Assembly (NCBI RefSeq): GCF_000003815.2
Contig: NC_049981.1
Coordinates: 14,778,581-14,842,580 of the forward strand
Direction: 5' to 3'
Origin: Branchiostoma floridae
Taxonomy: Eukaryota > Chordata > Leptocardii > Amphioxiformes > Branchiostomatidae
Length of the DNA: 64,000 nucleotides
Numbering within the stretch: position 1 is the first letter of the stretch; every line of letters starts with the position of its first letter. This document shows positions 14,360 to 26,600 of the stretch, in pieces. The notes below the pieces were generated by a model. It was not told where the DNA came from. It made no database searches and was given only the letters and a program-made list of their open reading frames with translations. Position numbers and translations under genes: made by a program.

Positions 14360-14425
14360 GTATACAGCTACCAGGATTGAACCTTGGTGTCCCATTTACC
14401 AACTAAGCCAGGGGCTCAACTGTGA
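14360..14425 (-). mobile_element. tRNA-like SINE head with shortened A-B box spacing
   Basis: On the minus strand a perfect A-box TGGCTTAGTTGG (complement of 14399-14410) is followed after only about 16 nt by a B-box GGTTCAATCC (complement of 14373-14382). True tRNAs have a wider spacing, so this is a decayed SINE rather than a tRNA gene. Confidence 0.45.
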
Positions 14426-14473
14426 GGCTACGTACATGTTGAGCTACAGGGACATCCCTCATCATGAAAGAAC

Positions 14474-14536
14474 AAAGGGTGTAATAAACTAATGGGGAAG
14501 AAAAATGATTGATATCCATCTATTTCACCCCATGAG
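14474..14536 (+). repeat. Direct repeat copy 2 (about 64 bp)
   Basis: Second copy of the 14101-14163 repeat, 373 bp downstream. Confidence 0.7.
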
Positions 14537-14539
14537 GTG

Positions 14540-17500
14540 AAGGCTACCGGCAGCTAATTTGTCTTTCTATTGGCTTCAAATAGAAAGTTGGTGGAGCAGT
14601 CGAGGAAGTAGTTTTGGCACTTCAATGACAAATGGGCTAGATTTATCGATGTGGGTGTCTTATCATAAACGCGTGGGTGTGTAGGCATGGCAACGGTGTA
14701 AACAAACAGATTACATTTTTATTTCATGTATGTATTCATCGCATCTAGGGTCTTGGAGAGAAACATAATTTCCGGTCAAGATACTTCCGAGCTGAAAAAC
14801 AACAACAACAACAGAATGGACAATCTTTCTTCATCGCATACCGATTGTCAAAACGTATCGACCTTTGTTGATTTTAGAAACCTATGACTAAGTAATATAG
14901 ACGTAGAAACGCCATTAGATTTGACGCAAGTTGTCAATGACTGGCAGACATAAATTTCATGCTCTCGAAAAGTCATTTTTTATATTAACAACTATGATAT
15001 ATATTCTAAAAATGTAGATCTTGTCGCTTGTATTTTGCGATAGAGAGAAAATGAAGTGTTTACGGTGGGTTTTAAGTTGGAACATTGGAATAGACATACT
15101 CAGTATGAAGAAGAATGTGGGCGTGGCATTGTCGACGTCGAACACATGATTGACGTTTGAAAAAGGGTAAGGATAATTGCGACAATAACAGGATGAGCAA
15201 TCATGATGGTATGGTAATCATAAACCGATATATCAATAATGCATGTGATCACTCTTTATGAGCCGCGTGACTGTTTATGCGGGTATGATAACATATTTCT
15301 CATGAGCTTGTCATTATCCCATGAAGATATACATTAAAATCAATCTAATATAACAATTGTAGAGAAGATATGAAACCTTTGAAGAATTCAATATACTTCT
15401 ATGATCCTTCTTCGCTCGCTCCACAGTGAACATATTCTACATCCGTCGTTCTTGTGAAAAGGATTTTGAAAAAAATATAATATACATTTCCTTGAATAAA
15501 TAATAGCATATCTAGATAAATTCTCTTTCAAATAGAAGGCCTGTATGTGTAAACGATATTTCAAACAAAATATTAAGGAAATTTGAGCTACTGTTACAGC
15601 TCGTGGAAGACATCGCCAATAATTGATAAAAAATAATTAAATTGAATCGGCGGATCAAAAGAGGATCGCACACTACAATTTTCAATCTGTAATGCCCTTT
15701 CCCTTGCCCTTTCTGAAACTTGATTTTATATATAGAATTGAATATGACCCTTGATGTTTAAGTATCAAGCTGATAGACAACAAACACAAAACTTGAAATG
15801 TTCACGTCTTTATTAATTCCCTTGAATTACTAATGAAATTTTCGTCGCTTAAAAAAGTTTGATCAACGGTCGCCGACTAAGTGGACATAGGAAACAACAT
15901 AAGTACAGTTGTTTTTGTAAGGACCCCTACAACAATGTATACAAACAAACAAGTGTATGTGAATGGATTAGATTACAAACAAACAAATAAGTAGATTGAC
16001 GTTTACACTACTGACTCTTAAGTCTAAACATAATTGAATATATAAATCTGTAAAGAGTCGGTCTTTTATGAACTCCATCGGAGGAATTCCTCACCCCCAA
16101 GTTAGTCCATGGTACATCCCGAAAGCAGGTAAAATGCCATATAAATACCGAGCGGCAAGTAGATATTATCTTGTTTATTGCACGTTATTTGCGGCGACCT
16201 TTAAGATACTTTCGATACAAGCAATAATCAGGAACCCCCGAGAGGGGTGAAAATGCAATAAATGACAGTAGTAAATGTGCAATAAATCATCTCTGCATCT
16301 CACTGTGCATTTTTTCTCCTTCTCGTGGGACTCAGCAATGATTTTATGGAGATAAACGTATTTTGTGTTGGGATCCTTACAGAACGGAAGCGCTGATATC
16401 GGGTTACGTGCTCATTTATTTCAATCTTCAATGGTGGATGTGGATCAAGGCACGCTCTAATACCGGCACAAAGAGCACGACAAAGCGAAACAAATTGATA
16501 GGGAGCATTTTAGCAGATCGAAAGATAAGATAAGCTGGAAAAAGATATTTGTTTTTAAATTCCTCTGCGTGTCAATGCAGTATGTAAGTATCGCTCTAAA
16601 TGTCCATTATCACACGTACGGTACCTCCTTGAAAATTGATGGTATTGGTTTGGTCGTTGATGTGTGTTTGTCTGTTTGTGTTTCCGGATATTTGTGGTCA
16701 GCATAACTTATTCAAGACCTGCTTCCTAGATTGTTATGATATTTGGATTGTGATTTTTGTTTTACGTTTGGGCACCCTAGTGGCTATCCTTGGCACTGCA
16801 GCAGAACTTTCAGTTATGTATCTCTTGTCCTGGACATGCTAAGGTCTTGTTGTTGTACAGAGATCTGGGTATACAGATCTTGATACTTTGCGTTAGCATA
16901 GAAAACTGTTCAGGGCCTATACACAGGCAAGCTCTTCGGCCTCAGGGTCAACATGCCCCCGAGGAAACTTTTCACCAGCCCCCTCAGGACAGCCTTCGAA
17001 GACGAATTCCTCCCTTTAACACATCATTGATATGTGTGTATCTGTCATGCGTGATTGGTAGAAAGAAAGAAAATATAACACTGTCTGGGATGTGTTGGTC
17101 TGAAAAGAAACTTTTAAACCTCCGTTTCTGACCGGCTGCCTTCAAATTGTTCTAGATAGTATAGGTATAAAACAACAAGTTCTACAAATATTCTTATATA
17201 CTCATCATGAGTTTCTGGTATCATTGCCAAACTTGCCAAAGTGAATATCAAAAGTGCCATCAGTGGGTGCACGTACTCGGTACCGGCCTCCCATTCTCTT
17301 TAAGCAAAACATAATTCAACAAGAGTTCGTTAACCTCATACCTCCACGAAATATATTTTAATATTTTTAAATTGATCGCATCTGTTTGCTATGCATTACA
17401 CATTACGCTTTGGTGACCACAATGTCAAGATACAAAAACAGACACACCCTTATTGAGTGAACAGCAGAGCCCACGGCCAGGCTCCGTCAGGACACGTGTA

Positions 17501-18890
17501 AATGTAGTCTGAACCTTGCTAAGCCTGATCAGTAACACAACCCAAAAAGTAACTGAGAAGCAACACAACACATATGTACATGTACTATCCAAGCAGATGT
17601 TATAGTAAGATGGCCGCCAAACTACCCCTGCAGTTACAGCGCCTGGTGCTAGGTGGCCCAGACTAACACCACTTCCACAATACATAGGAATATAATTATC
17701 ACAAAAAACCAAGGCCACAGCATGTGCAGTGCCAAAGATACCATAACAGGAAATCCAACGGCAGTACCGGTCAAACACCAGCTGCAGGAAGCCCAAAATT
17801 ATACCTCACCGTCAGGACATGTAAAACAACACAAATACAAATTTCGTCGCAATCTCACGAAACGTTCTGGAGATATACCACCGGAAATACAAGAAACACA
17901 AAATTACACCCATTTCACGGAGGCGACAAACAATCTGTAATTCATACATTAACTGGAGGAAAGCAATACTTTCTCTTGATTGTAAACTACCGGTCACGCG
18001 GAACCAGATACATATATCTCTGTCATGTCGGTGACAACAAAGATATAACTCGACTGGTTCAAACCGGCGCAAGTGCCATGGCACATTAACGTCAACAAGT
18101 AAACTGTTGTCACCCCAAAACGCCTCATTGCCAGTTAGATATATAGAGCAGTACTAGTGTGACACAAGTCGAACTGACCATAGATCTAACAAGAAGAATG
18201 TGAAATGGGTAACACGCGTGTGTAACATGTATTTATATATTACCCCACATTTCATTACATTGATCACAGTAGTGACGATGAGCAATGTATCAAAGTTGAT
18301 CATATTTGTATCATATATCATGGCAGTATTAATGTTTGTACAAGATTGTTTATTTATTCCTTATTACAGTTTAGAAGCAGTTTGTAAGCTAACACAACTT
18401 GAAAGGAACACAAACGCATACAGGTACATGGCGAAACAGTGCCCCAATTTTCGCGGTTGTAACAACTGAATTACCAGTTTTGCATGTTGTTGTGACAGAC
18501 TGAAGCAAGTTTCGTTCAAACTGGCTTAGATCGCTAAACAACGGAACCCTACAGTTTTGTATGTGATACTATGCAGGATATATGCAACAGACACATTCAT
18601 GTGAAATCATGCTGTGCGTGAGTTCGATTCTGAGAGTACAAAGTTAAACTTTAGAATCTGGCATCACTCCAACACGTTCAAACATTGTTATCAGAATGAC
18701 CCGGTCGTGTAAACCTACCCATAAAGGGTCAAGGACAGTCAACACATCTGTCGTGCTTACTACTCTCATGTTGGCACGTCCGCAAGGACAAAGGGTCAGC
18801 GACATATTTGACCTGCCCCCCTCCCCCAGGACACATGGGAAGTTTTGCCTGAAGGCGCGTCCACACTCGTCGCAGTTCATCCTCCAATTT
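14540..18890. other. No gene recognised; scattered interspersed repeats
   Basis: A stretch at 16660-16715 (GTTTCCGGATATTTGTGGTC then AGCATAACTT) recurs in diverged form at 51218-51252. A block near 17706-17800 (GCCACAGCATGTGCAG ... GGCAGTACCGGT) recurs in diverged form near 26410-26490. No coding evidence. Confidence 0.4.
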
Positions 18891-18990
18891 TGAGGCCGTG
18901 TTTTATTTTCGAGCAGGCTGTGACATATCCAACCACCTAAAAGGACCAAGGAGAGTCCTTCTCCGTTACATGACACCTGAAATTTGCGGG

Positions 18991-19163
18991 ACAAATGACA
19001 ATCCAAAGAACGCATTCAGTTTGCGATCGTGCGACGTATATAACGTACCGGGCTCTAAATATCTTTCCTTTGAAAGGACAAATGACAATCCAAAGAACGC
19101 ATTCAGTTTGCGATCGTGCGACGTATATAACGTACCGGGCTCTAAATATCTTTCCTTTGAAAG
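18991..19163 (+). repeat. 87-bp tandem duplication, copies essentially identical
   Basis: Copy 1 is 18991-19077 and copy 2 is 19078-19163. 87 is a multiple of three and the + frame 18898-19176 stays open through both. I do not recognise the predicted peptide. The identity implies a recent duplication or gene conversion. Confidence 0.95.
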
Positions 19164-19747
19164 AACGAATGTTTAAATGTAAGTAATATGATATGCTGTG
19201 TAGAAGGAAGGCAGCAACTAGAATGAAAATAAGATTTGCACAAAGTTAATGATGTCTAAAGAACACAGCATACAGTTAATACTGTAATTTTTGCCTAACT
19301 ACTTTTTTTTCTACGAAACATAATTTGTGTTTATGGACTGGATGATTAGACGAGAGACACCAGGTAGAAAACATTATATGGGCTGGATATGATATGAAGG
19401 TACAAAGTCGAGATCAAAAGCATTCAAGAGACACATTCAAACGCTAATAATCAAGAACAAGGATGTAACAGTCATAACTAACTCCCTTTGAGCATTTCCT
19501 ATGTAGGTATGTGCTTCGGATGCTGCCGTCTTACGCCTTCCTCCCACATTCTACTCCCTCCGGACCTCCCAGTTAACGTCGCCATGCCGCCGTGTAGGTG
19601 AAGGCCACATGTAAATGTTGCGTATCACCTGCGCCAGGTAATGTTTATAGTTCTTTGTTGACCAAACACAATGGGCTATTCAGTACTTATGTGTCGGTGG
19701 GCTACAGTCAGGTGAACTTTGATAGAAGTGTATGGGGGCAGCCCTGT

Positions 19748-19973
19748 CATGTTCCGACACCCTCTTTCCATTCGGACGGCGACCTCACCACGACTAGCCT
19801 GCGACTCTGCGATTTAAAAGTGCGCTCCATGCAAAAGCCAAATAGCAGAAAAGTACAACACACTCATGTTCCGACACCCTCTTTCCACTCGGACGGCGAC
19901 CTCACCACGACTACCCTGCGACTCTGCGATTTGAAAGAGCGCTCAATGCAAAAGCCAAATCGCAGAAAAGTTG
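19748..19973 (+). repeat. 117-bp tandem duplication, about 93% identical
   Basis: Copy 1 starts at 19748 and copy 2 at 19865, both with CATGTTCCGACACCCTCTTT. 117 is also a multiple of three, and the + frame 19598-19981 is open across both copies. Confidence 0.9.
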
Positions 19974-20339
19974 CAGCATGATCGCCGGGAGCTTTGGGCT
20001 TAGAGGTTGTCGAAACATAGCCGTGTCGGAACAAGAGATTCTTAATTAAGAATTTTTGAAGGCTTTATATTCTAATCTAATCTAATCCAACTGAAACTAA
20101 CAAAATGAAATAAACAAACATCTTGCACAGTGTGGAATCACTGCTAAATGTCTCTTAAGACGTGCCGAGTGTGACGGAATAATTAAATAACAATTATTCT
20201 TGTCGAATTTGTAAAACCAGTACCGCTGTGCAAGGGGCACTGCACCCACACAGGGAGATAAAGAGGAGTTGATGCTCCTGTGTATACATGCAGATCACAA
20301 GGAAAAAGGAAACTTTGAATATTCACAGTCACAGGTGCA

Positions 20340-21035
20340 ATTTATGACCTGTGTGTGTGGCAAATGTTCAGCACCAGGGATAGGCGTGTTTACCGGTGTG
20401 TGGAAGGGGTCTAGCACCGAGGAGAACTATGCTTTCCTATATGTGTATGGTGTTCAGCACCAGGGACAGGTATGATTACCTAGGTATGCGGATGGTGTTT
20501 AGCACCAGGGACAGGCGTGATTACCTGCATGTATGTGGATGGTGTTTAGCACCAGGGACAGGCGTGTTTACCTGTATGCGGATGGTGTTTAGCACCAGGG
20601 ACAGGCGTGATTACCTGTGTGTGAAAAATGTTCAGCACCAGGGACAGGCGTGTTTACCTGTGTGTGGATGGTGTTCAGCACCAGGGACTGGCATGTTACC
20701 TGTGTGTAGAAAATGTTCAGCACCAGGGACAGGAGTGATTACCTGTGTGTGGATGGTGTTCAGCACCAGGGACAGGCATGTTACCTGTGTGTAGAAAATG
20801 TTCAGCACCAGTGATGGGCGTGTTTACCGGTGTGTGGAGGGGGGTTAGCACCAAGGACAGCTTTGCTGTCCTGTATGTGTATGGTGTTCAGCACCAGGGA
20901 CAGGTGTGTTTACCCGTGTATGGAGGAGGCTCATTATTAGGGAAAGGTGTTTTTACTTGTATGGATGGTGTTCAGCACCAGATACAGGTATTTGCCTATG
21001 TGTGGCTGAAGTTTAGCACAAGGGACAGGCCTCAA
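20340..21035 (+). repeat. Minisatellite, about 15-16 units of about 43 bp
   Basis: The unit reads GTTCAGCACCAGGGACAGGC then GTGTTTACCTGTGTGTGGATG. Units near the ends are more diverged (20401-20450, 20840-20880, 20930-20960). Open frames run through parts of it because most units lack stops, but there is no other sign of a gene. One inverted copy of the core lies at 21788-21808. Confidence 0.92.
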
Positions 21036-21039
21036 TACC

Positions 21040-23190
21040 GATTGTAGATTGTACAGCGACATACAATTAGGCCAACAATATTTTCACTTACTAGATCTAT
21101 ACTTCATAACTGCTAATAAGAATAGTTAGGCTAAACGGGGATAGACTAAAAGCAGGAACGCCGGTAACGCTCAGATTCCTAGAAGTTTGTAGCTATAAAA
21201 CGTAAAAACTGACTATGTCAACTGCATTAGACCTTTTTACATGCGCAGTGTCAACACAGTTGGTTCATTGCAATATAGCCTGTCAACCCTAATGATTTCC
21301 ACTGGCAAAAGTTATCGTCTGCAAAAAGGGCTCCAGACGTCATCACGACTCCCGCGGCGTGACCTGTCCCCGAATCCGGGTCACGCGTTACGGTAAATGA
21401 TGCTCATACGTCATCAAAGGTCACCTTCAAGGTTAAAAGTGGAAGTCTCGAGGAGTAGGTAGTGAACCTGAAAAAATGGCCTTTCTTTCCTCAGAAGTGT
21501 CGTGTGCATTCCGCAGACGACACGTTCTGTTAGGTGAAATCTTAAGGCTTGGCAGGCTCTTCCGTAATCAACAACTGCATTGATATACGGCATATGTGAA
21601 ACTGTCTTACGCAGTAAATTCAGGTCAGGGCGGATATGGCTAGCTCCTTTGAATACATATTTTACCAGTATTCCTGGTTTTAGTCCATTCAGAACGTTTT
21701 CCATTAGCATTAGAGTTCCTTTAAAAGTCTTGCTTACTTTGGGCCTAAACGATGTCGTATCTTTAACCGACTGAGTATTCGTTTGATACCTGTCCCTGGT
21801 GCTGAACTGTTTGTTATAACCATTTGGCCTGTGGTGACCTACAGGAATAAACAGCACAAAGAAGCAAAAGGCACATACGTTGTCTGGAAACCTACGTATA
21901 CTAAGGCTAATAATCAATTTGGAAAGCATTTTTTGGAAAATGTAAAGCTAATAGAAATAGTGATGTGCGTTGCGATCTCAAAGCCTTCTCTTCGGTGTAT
22001 AATGTTAAGGGTTTTGATTATATCGATGGTTTTATTCCTGCCATTGCTGTGCAACATTTTGCTCTTGCTACAACTTTGCTTTACAATAACGTCTTACATT
22101 CCATTCCATTTTTCAAGTTGCATTTACGAAAAAGTCCAACCGATCCTACAATTCCCACGAGTTTTTCTAAACGCTTTCATAATCGATGTGTAATTGACGA
22201 GGTTAAGCGTAGATCCGTTTTATCTGACTTTTTTTGGAGGGGGGGGGGGGTAATCTTCATATATTTTTTTTTTACACTTAAAAAGATATTATTTCATCTT
22301 TGATAGTTTTGGACTGTTTGAGACTCCTCAAAGCCGTTACTTACTAAAAGGATGGAAAGGAATTACTAAAGAAACCACGGCCCCGGCAGAGTTTGGCATG
22401 GACTCGTCCTGCACGTTTGGGTGCGGTGGTTCCCTCAGGCAGCCGACAGTACGGCGCCGCCATGATGATGAAGCTTTCTCACGATCACCGACGATGGCTT
22501 CAGATTCGTCTTTTTTAATTTCTCCCAGGAAGTGGGGCTACATACAGGGAATACGGGAACACTTGAATGGTAGATAAGTAATATAACATCTAATCATTGA
22601 TTGACTTTCTTTAAGTTTCGAAAAAATGCAAACTTTGCTTATATCTACGTTTTATTCTAGGTACGCTGTATCACAAGTTAGCTACTTCTTAGTTATTGTT
22701 TTGGAGTTTGGCACATTCGTTTTAGGGAAAATAACAGCAGATGTTTGCAAGAAAAGAAATCATAGTTCTATAACTATTACCGTTCCAGTGGTTTCTCAGC
22801 CCCCATGCACGGCCTACAATGATGGACACAGGCCATATAACATGAATTGAGGGGACCAGGAGATGTTGATTGATGGGAGTATACACGTGGCCATGACCCT
22901 AGCCTTTATTACAGCGGCTTGATTTCTCTAGGTCCTGTTTTGTACATTTGTCATGCAAGGCGTCCCAAGCGGGACCCCACGGGGCCGTCAATCAAAGTGC
23001 TGCCATGGCAACGGGTGAAGATGACCTTGTGAAGGCGTGTCGTGCAGAATGATATCAAACTATATCAAGCCGCTGTGGGCGACTCACGTGATTCCAACAC
23101 AACAACACTTCTCGGAACAAAGATTGGTAATGGAAACGGTGCTAAAACACACATAGATTTTCTTGTCTTCTACGGAACCGGCGAGGTGAG
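21040..23190. other. No gene recognised
   Basis: A 171-codon minus-strand frame (21414-21929) overlaps the lone inverted minisatellite core and shows no recognised motif. A GC-rich patch at 22375-22500 carries an ATG run but no splice context I trust. G and T homopolymers at 22238-22280. Confidence 0.35.
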
Positions 23191-23202
23191 GAGTGCTTCA
23201 AA

Positions 23203-23360
23203 CAGACAAACAACAAGCAAACAAACGAAATAAGCAACCAACAAACAAACAAACAAGCAAACAAGTCAACCAATCAACAAACGACCAAAAAGGCAGAAAC
23301 GTAAGTAAATCAGTCAGCCAATCAATCACAATCAATCAATCAATCAATCATCTGCAATCA
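23203..23360 (+). repeat. (CAAA)n and (CAAT)n low-complexity tract
   Basis: ACAAACAAACAAGCAAAC-type repeats at 23203-23285 and ATCAATCAATCAATC at 23316-23351. Confidence 0.85.
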
Positions 23361-23384
23361 CGATTCACAGTTTGTTAAGGCAGT

Positions 23385-23635
23385 ACCATAGATCTGCACT
23401 GCAGGGGGCAGAGGGTTCCTACCCACTATGTCCAGGGAACGGTATTGGAAGGCGGAGCACATCCATCTCCTTCTACCACCTTTTACCTCCCCAACAGAAG
23501 TCAGGTACTCGTGCACGTGGGTGGAGTGAGGAAAGTTTTGTAAAGTGCATTCCCGAGAACGCAACGTCTAGCCAGGAACGCAAGGAATCGAACACATGAC
23601 CTCTCGATCTCACAGACGCCATTAGCCTTTGTGGG
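23385..23635 (-). mobile_element. tRNA-derived SINE, nearly complete
   Basis: The minus strand has GGCTAATGGCGTCTG, B-box GTTCGATTCC (complement of 23583-23592), body GGGAATGCACTTTACA, TTCCTCACTCCACCCA and GTTGGGGAGGTAAAAGGTGG. The same body modules recur in the SINEs at 42.1 and 63.5 kb. Confidence 0.7.
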
Positions 23636-23639
23636 CATG

Positions 23640-26600
23640 ACCAGACACGTGTTTACTTTAGACGTATTTTGTAGTTAGTCATGGTCGGATGGTGAAATGA
23701 CAATATCCCATTTATCTGTTATACTAGTATTCCCATTGATATGTCACAAGACTAAGTTGCAAATACGATTCCAACGATTTAAAACATACCTAACCATACT
23801 GAAGTATATACTTGTCCTATTTTCCGTTTCTTTAATACTGCATTGAAAAAAGAGTAAAGATAAGGTGGTCATAAATTTCAGCCTACTTTCATAGATCCAT
23901 TGGTCACTTCAGGACATTCGCACCGACCTTGGTGCTGAATGACGCGCTGTTGTAACCGTAGCAGCAGCACCATCAATATAAAACCTTTGCATGCATAACG
24001 CCGATGATGGGCCTGCCAAGGTCAGATTCTCCACGGGCACACGTTCTGGTGCTATTTAGGGCTGTTGTGAGCTCAGTGCCAGTAAACCGTAAATCCTGCT
24101 CTAGAGAAACATCCGCCCGCGATGTCAGGCATCATTTTGCTATTCAAATCAAGGAGGGTCGATGACTTCATTGTTCAAGTCATAGGTCGAAAAGCAAGGG
24201 AAAAAGTACAAACCCATCAACTTTAGAAAATTATGTAAAACTGTATGTACAATGCTTATAATTCACGAAAGCGTCACTGTAGACATATGATATATGATTT
24301 CCAGAAGTTGTAGAAATATAGCAAATTGCTGACAAATTTTCTAGTGCTATCGAAGGTTTCCACTTTGGCGCTGCGAGTGACTAAGAGCGACCTTGGCAAC
24401 ATCACTCATGTTTCCTTTCATCCGGTGTATGTTCCATGTGCAGTGGGGTGGGGGATAACAATACTTGTATTTGGACAACTGACCTCGCTATGGCAGATAG
24501 TGCAAAATTGATACCGTTATTTGTGCCACAAATTTCGAAATGGCAACATGCAAATAAGATGTAAATACTGTGCCTCTGATCGAAAGCAAAATCGTTTGTA
24601 GCCAATGAAAAACAACAAAAGTGATGCAAAAGTAAGGCTTGAAAAGAACAGTGCGGCAGCCCAGTAGCCTATCATGTTAATCCTAACATCAAGTCCACTT
24701 AACCCAGCTCTTCGAGTATCTGCGTTATGTTGTTGCTATGCGACAGTCCAGCGTAGGCGTGCACACGCGCCTTTCAGCGGTAACCTCGGTATCCTGTCAG
24801 CACTAATCGCCAAACCGCTGAACGAACGTTGAACCTGAGGTGCCGATGAAAACATTTCCCAGCTCAGACAGAAGTTAACGTTTTTTCTCGTTTCAATGAA
24901 AACAAAAACAGTTTCGGAGACCTTATACCTCCTTGCGATATCTAGAATTTTTGTAACTTACTTCTTCGCCTGCTTTCGTGAGTAGATTATCATGATGATG
25001 TAGGATACTTTCAACTCAAGCAAAGCCCAGACCGTTATTTTTTTCATCAGAGTTTTAAATAAACTTTGGCGTCATTGTAATGACGCATGGATAAACAGAT
25101 GGCTGTGATTTGAAATAAGTCCGCCACTACGCTCGTTTAACTGTCAGCTGTTTTGTTATCTGTAGGCAAGGAAGCACGCTTATTTTCCCCATCGCAACTT
25201 ATCCATGACCTTCGTGAATCCACGTGCCTCTTATATGTGAGTAAACTCAAGTGCTCTCTGCAGTCACAACGCTCACATATTTTGTTATTTCAACGTCGGC
25301 AGACAATTCACCATCATATTCCATAGACACCGATTTCTGTTATCTTTATTGTTTCATCTTTTAGAAATGGGAAAAAAGTAAATACTTAAAATCCTAACTC
25401 CAAAAGCGTTTATACAGATATTACATTGAGTAGGAAAATACAATTCAACAAGGATGAAAGAAGGATAGCGAAAAATTGAACAGACATAAGACAAGTTAGT
25501 ACACGACCAATCATCTGCAAGTACAACGGATAAAGGTGTGAGCCATATCTAAAATGTTACAGTTTTGTAGGTATCAAAAATTTAACGTTATAAAGCGGAT
25601 TCTGGTAGTAGTATGGCTGCCACCAAAACTTTGTTGTAGAGGCAGTAGTGAAGGGATTTGTTGTTATTGCAAATACCACTACTCAAAAGATATTGAAGTG
25701 CAGCTTTAAGTGAGCTCCCTGCTCAGCAATTTATCCCGCACCTACGTAACCTTCCCAAATAAGTACTTGTTTTTCTAGAAGAAACCGATACGCCCTTGAC
25801 CTTGAACATATCCGGGTGGCTATATACAAGGTGACCTTCAGTGCTAGGAAAAAACACGGCGTAGACATGTTATATCCTCTAGAGTGTCCAAACACAATAC
25901 TGCAGCAGGTATTTGTGTTTAATATATTCTTAGGCAAACTTGCACAAAGAACACTTTGTACCCACGTTTATGTTTATGTTATGGGTATCATTACATTAGA
26001 AAAACGTTTTTCCAGGATTCACTTGATACAACGTAATACATGATTACAATGCACACATAACATTGTTTACAACTACAACACAGCATATTAACTACAAGTA
26101 AAAAAGTACATACCAAGTCCGTCTTTAGATGGTATTTCATACCAACCAACGTTAATTCAACACTACCATCCATTGCTCTAAGCAACATTTAGAATGAAAT
26201 TTTATTGATGCAACAGAAATTACAGCGGTTTTCGCACCATCAACCACGATCCGCAAAGTAGATGTCACTTCTGTCCTTAGTGCTAAATACTTGATTGTAT
26301 TGTTATCTATTGGCTACACTTTTCTGATGTTTGTTCTGTCGTTCTCTATTTGGCATGTAGTAACGTGAGGGGTAAAATTCTCAGAAAAGCTACCACTGAC
26401 AAACTAAGACCACAGCATGTCCAGGACAAAATATACAAAATCCGGCAGCTCTACTACAGTACCAATTAAGGTCAGTCACCAGAAGCCCCAGACAACGGGT
26501 TTACAACACCTACCTACATACCGAAGATCACCGCAATCTATCCAAATATTATCTAGTGATTATTTAAAACGCGTGCACACACACACAGAAAGTTAAACGG

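Noticed and set aside
14360-14425. tRNA gene
   Set aside because: A and B boxes are only about 16 nt apart and no cloverleaf can be drawn.
20340-21035. CRISPR-like array of about 43-bp spacing
   Set aside because: The whole unit repeats, with no unique spacers, in a eukaryotic context; this is a minisatellite.
21414-21929. 171-codon minus-strand open frame as a gene
   Set aside because: It includes a minisatellite core, lacks recognisable motifs, and has no supporting splice or promoter context.
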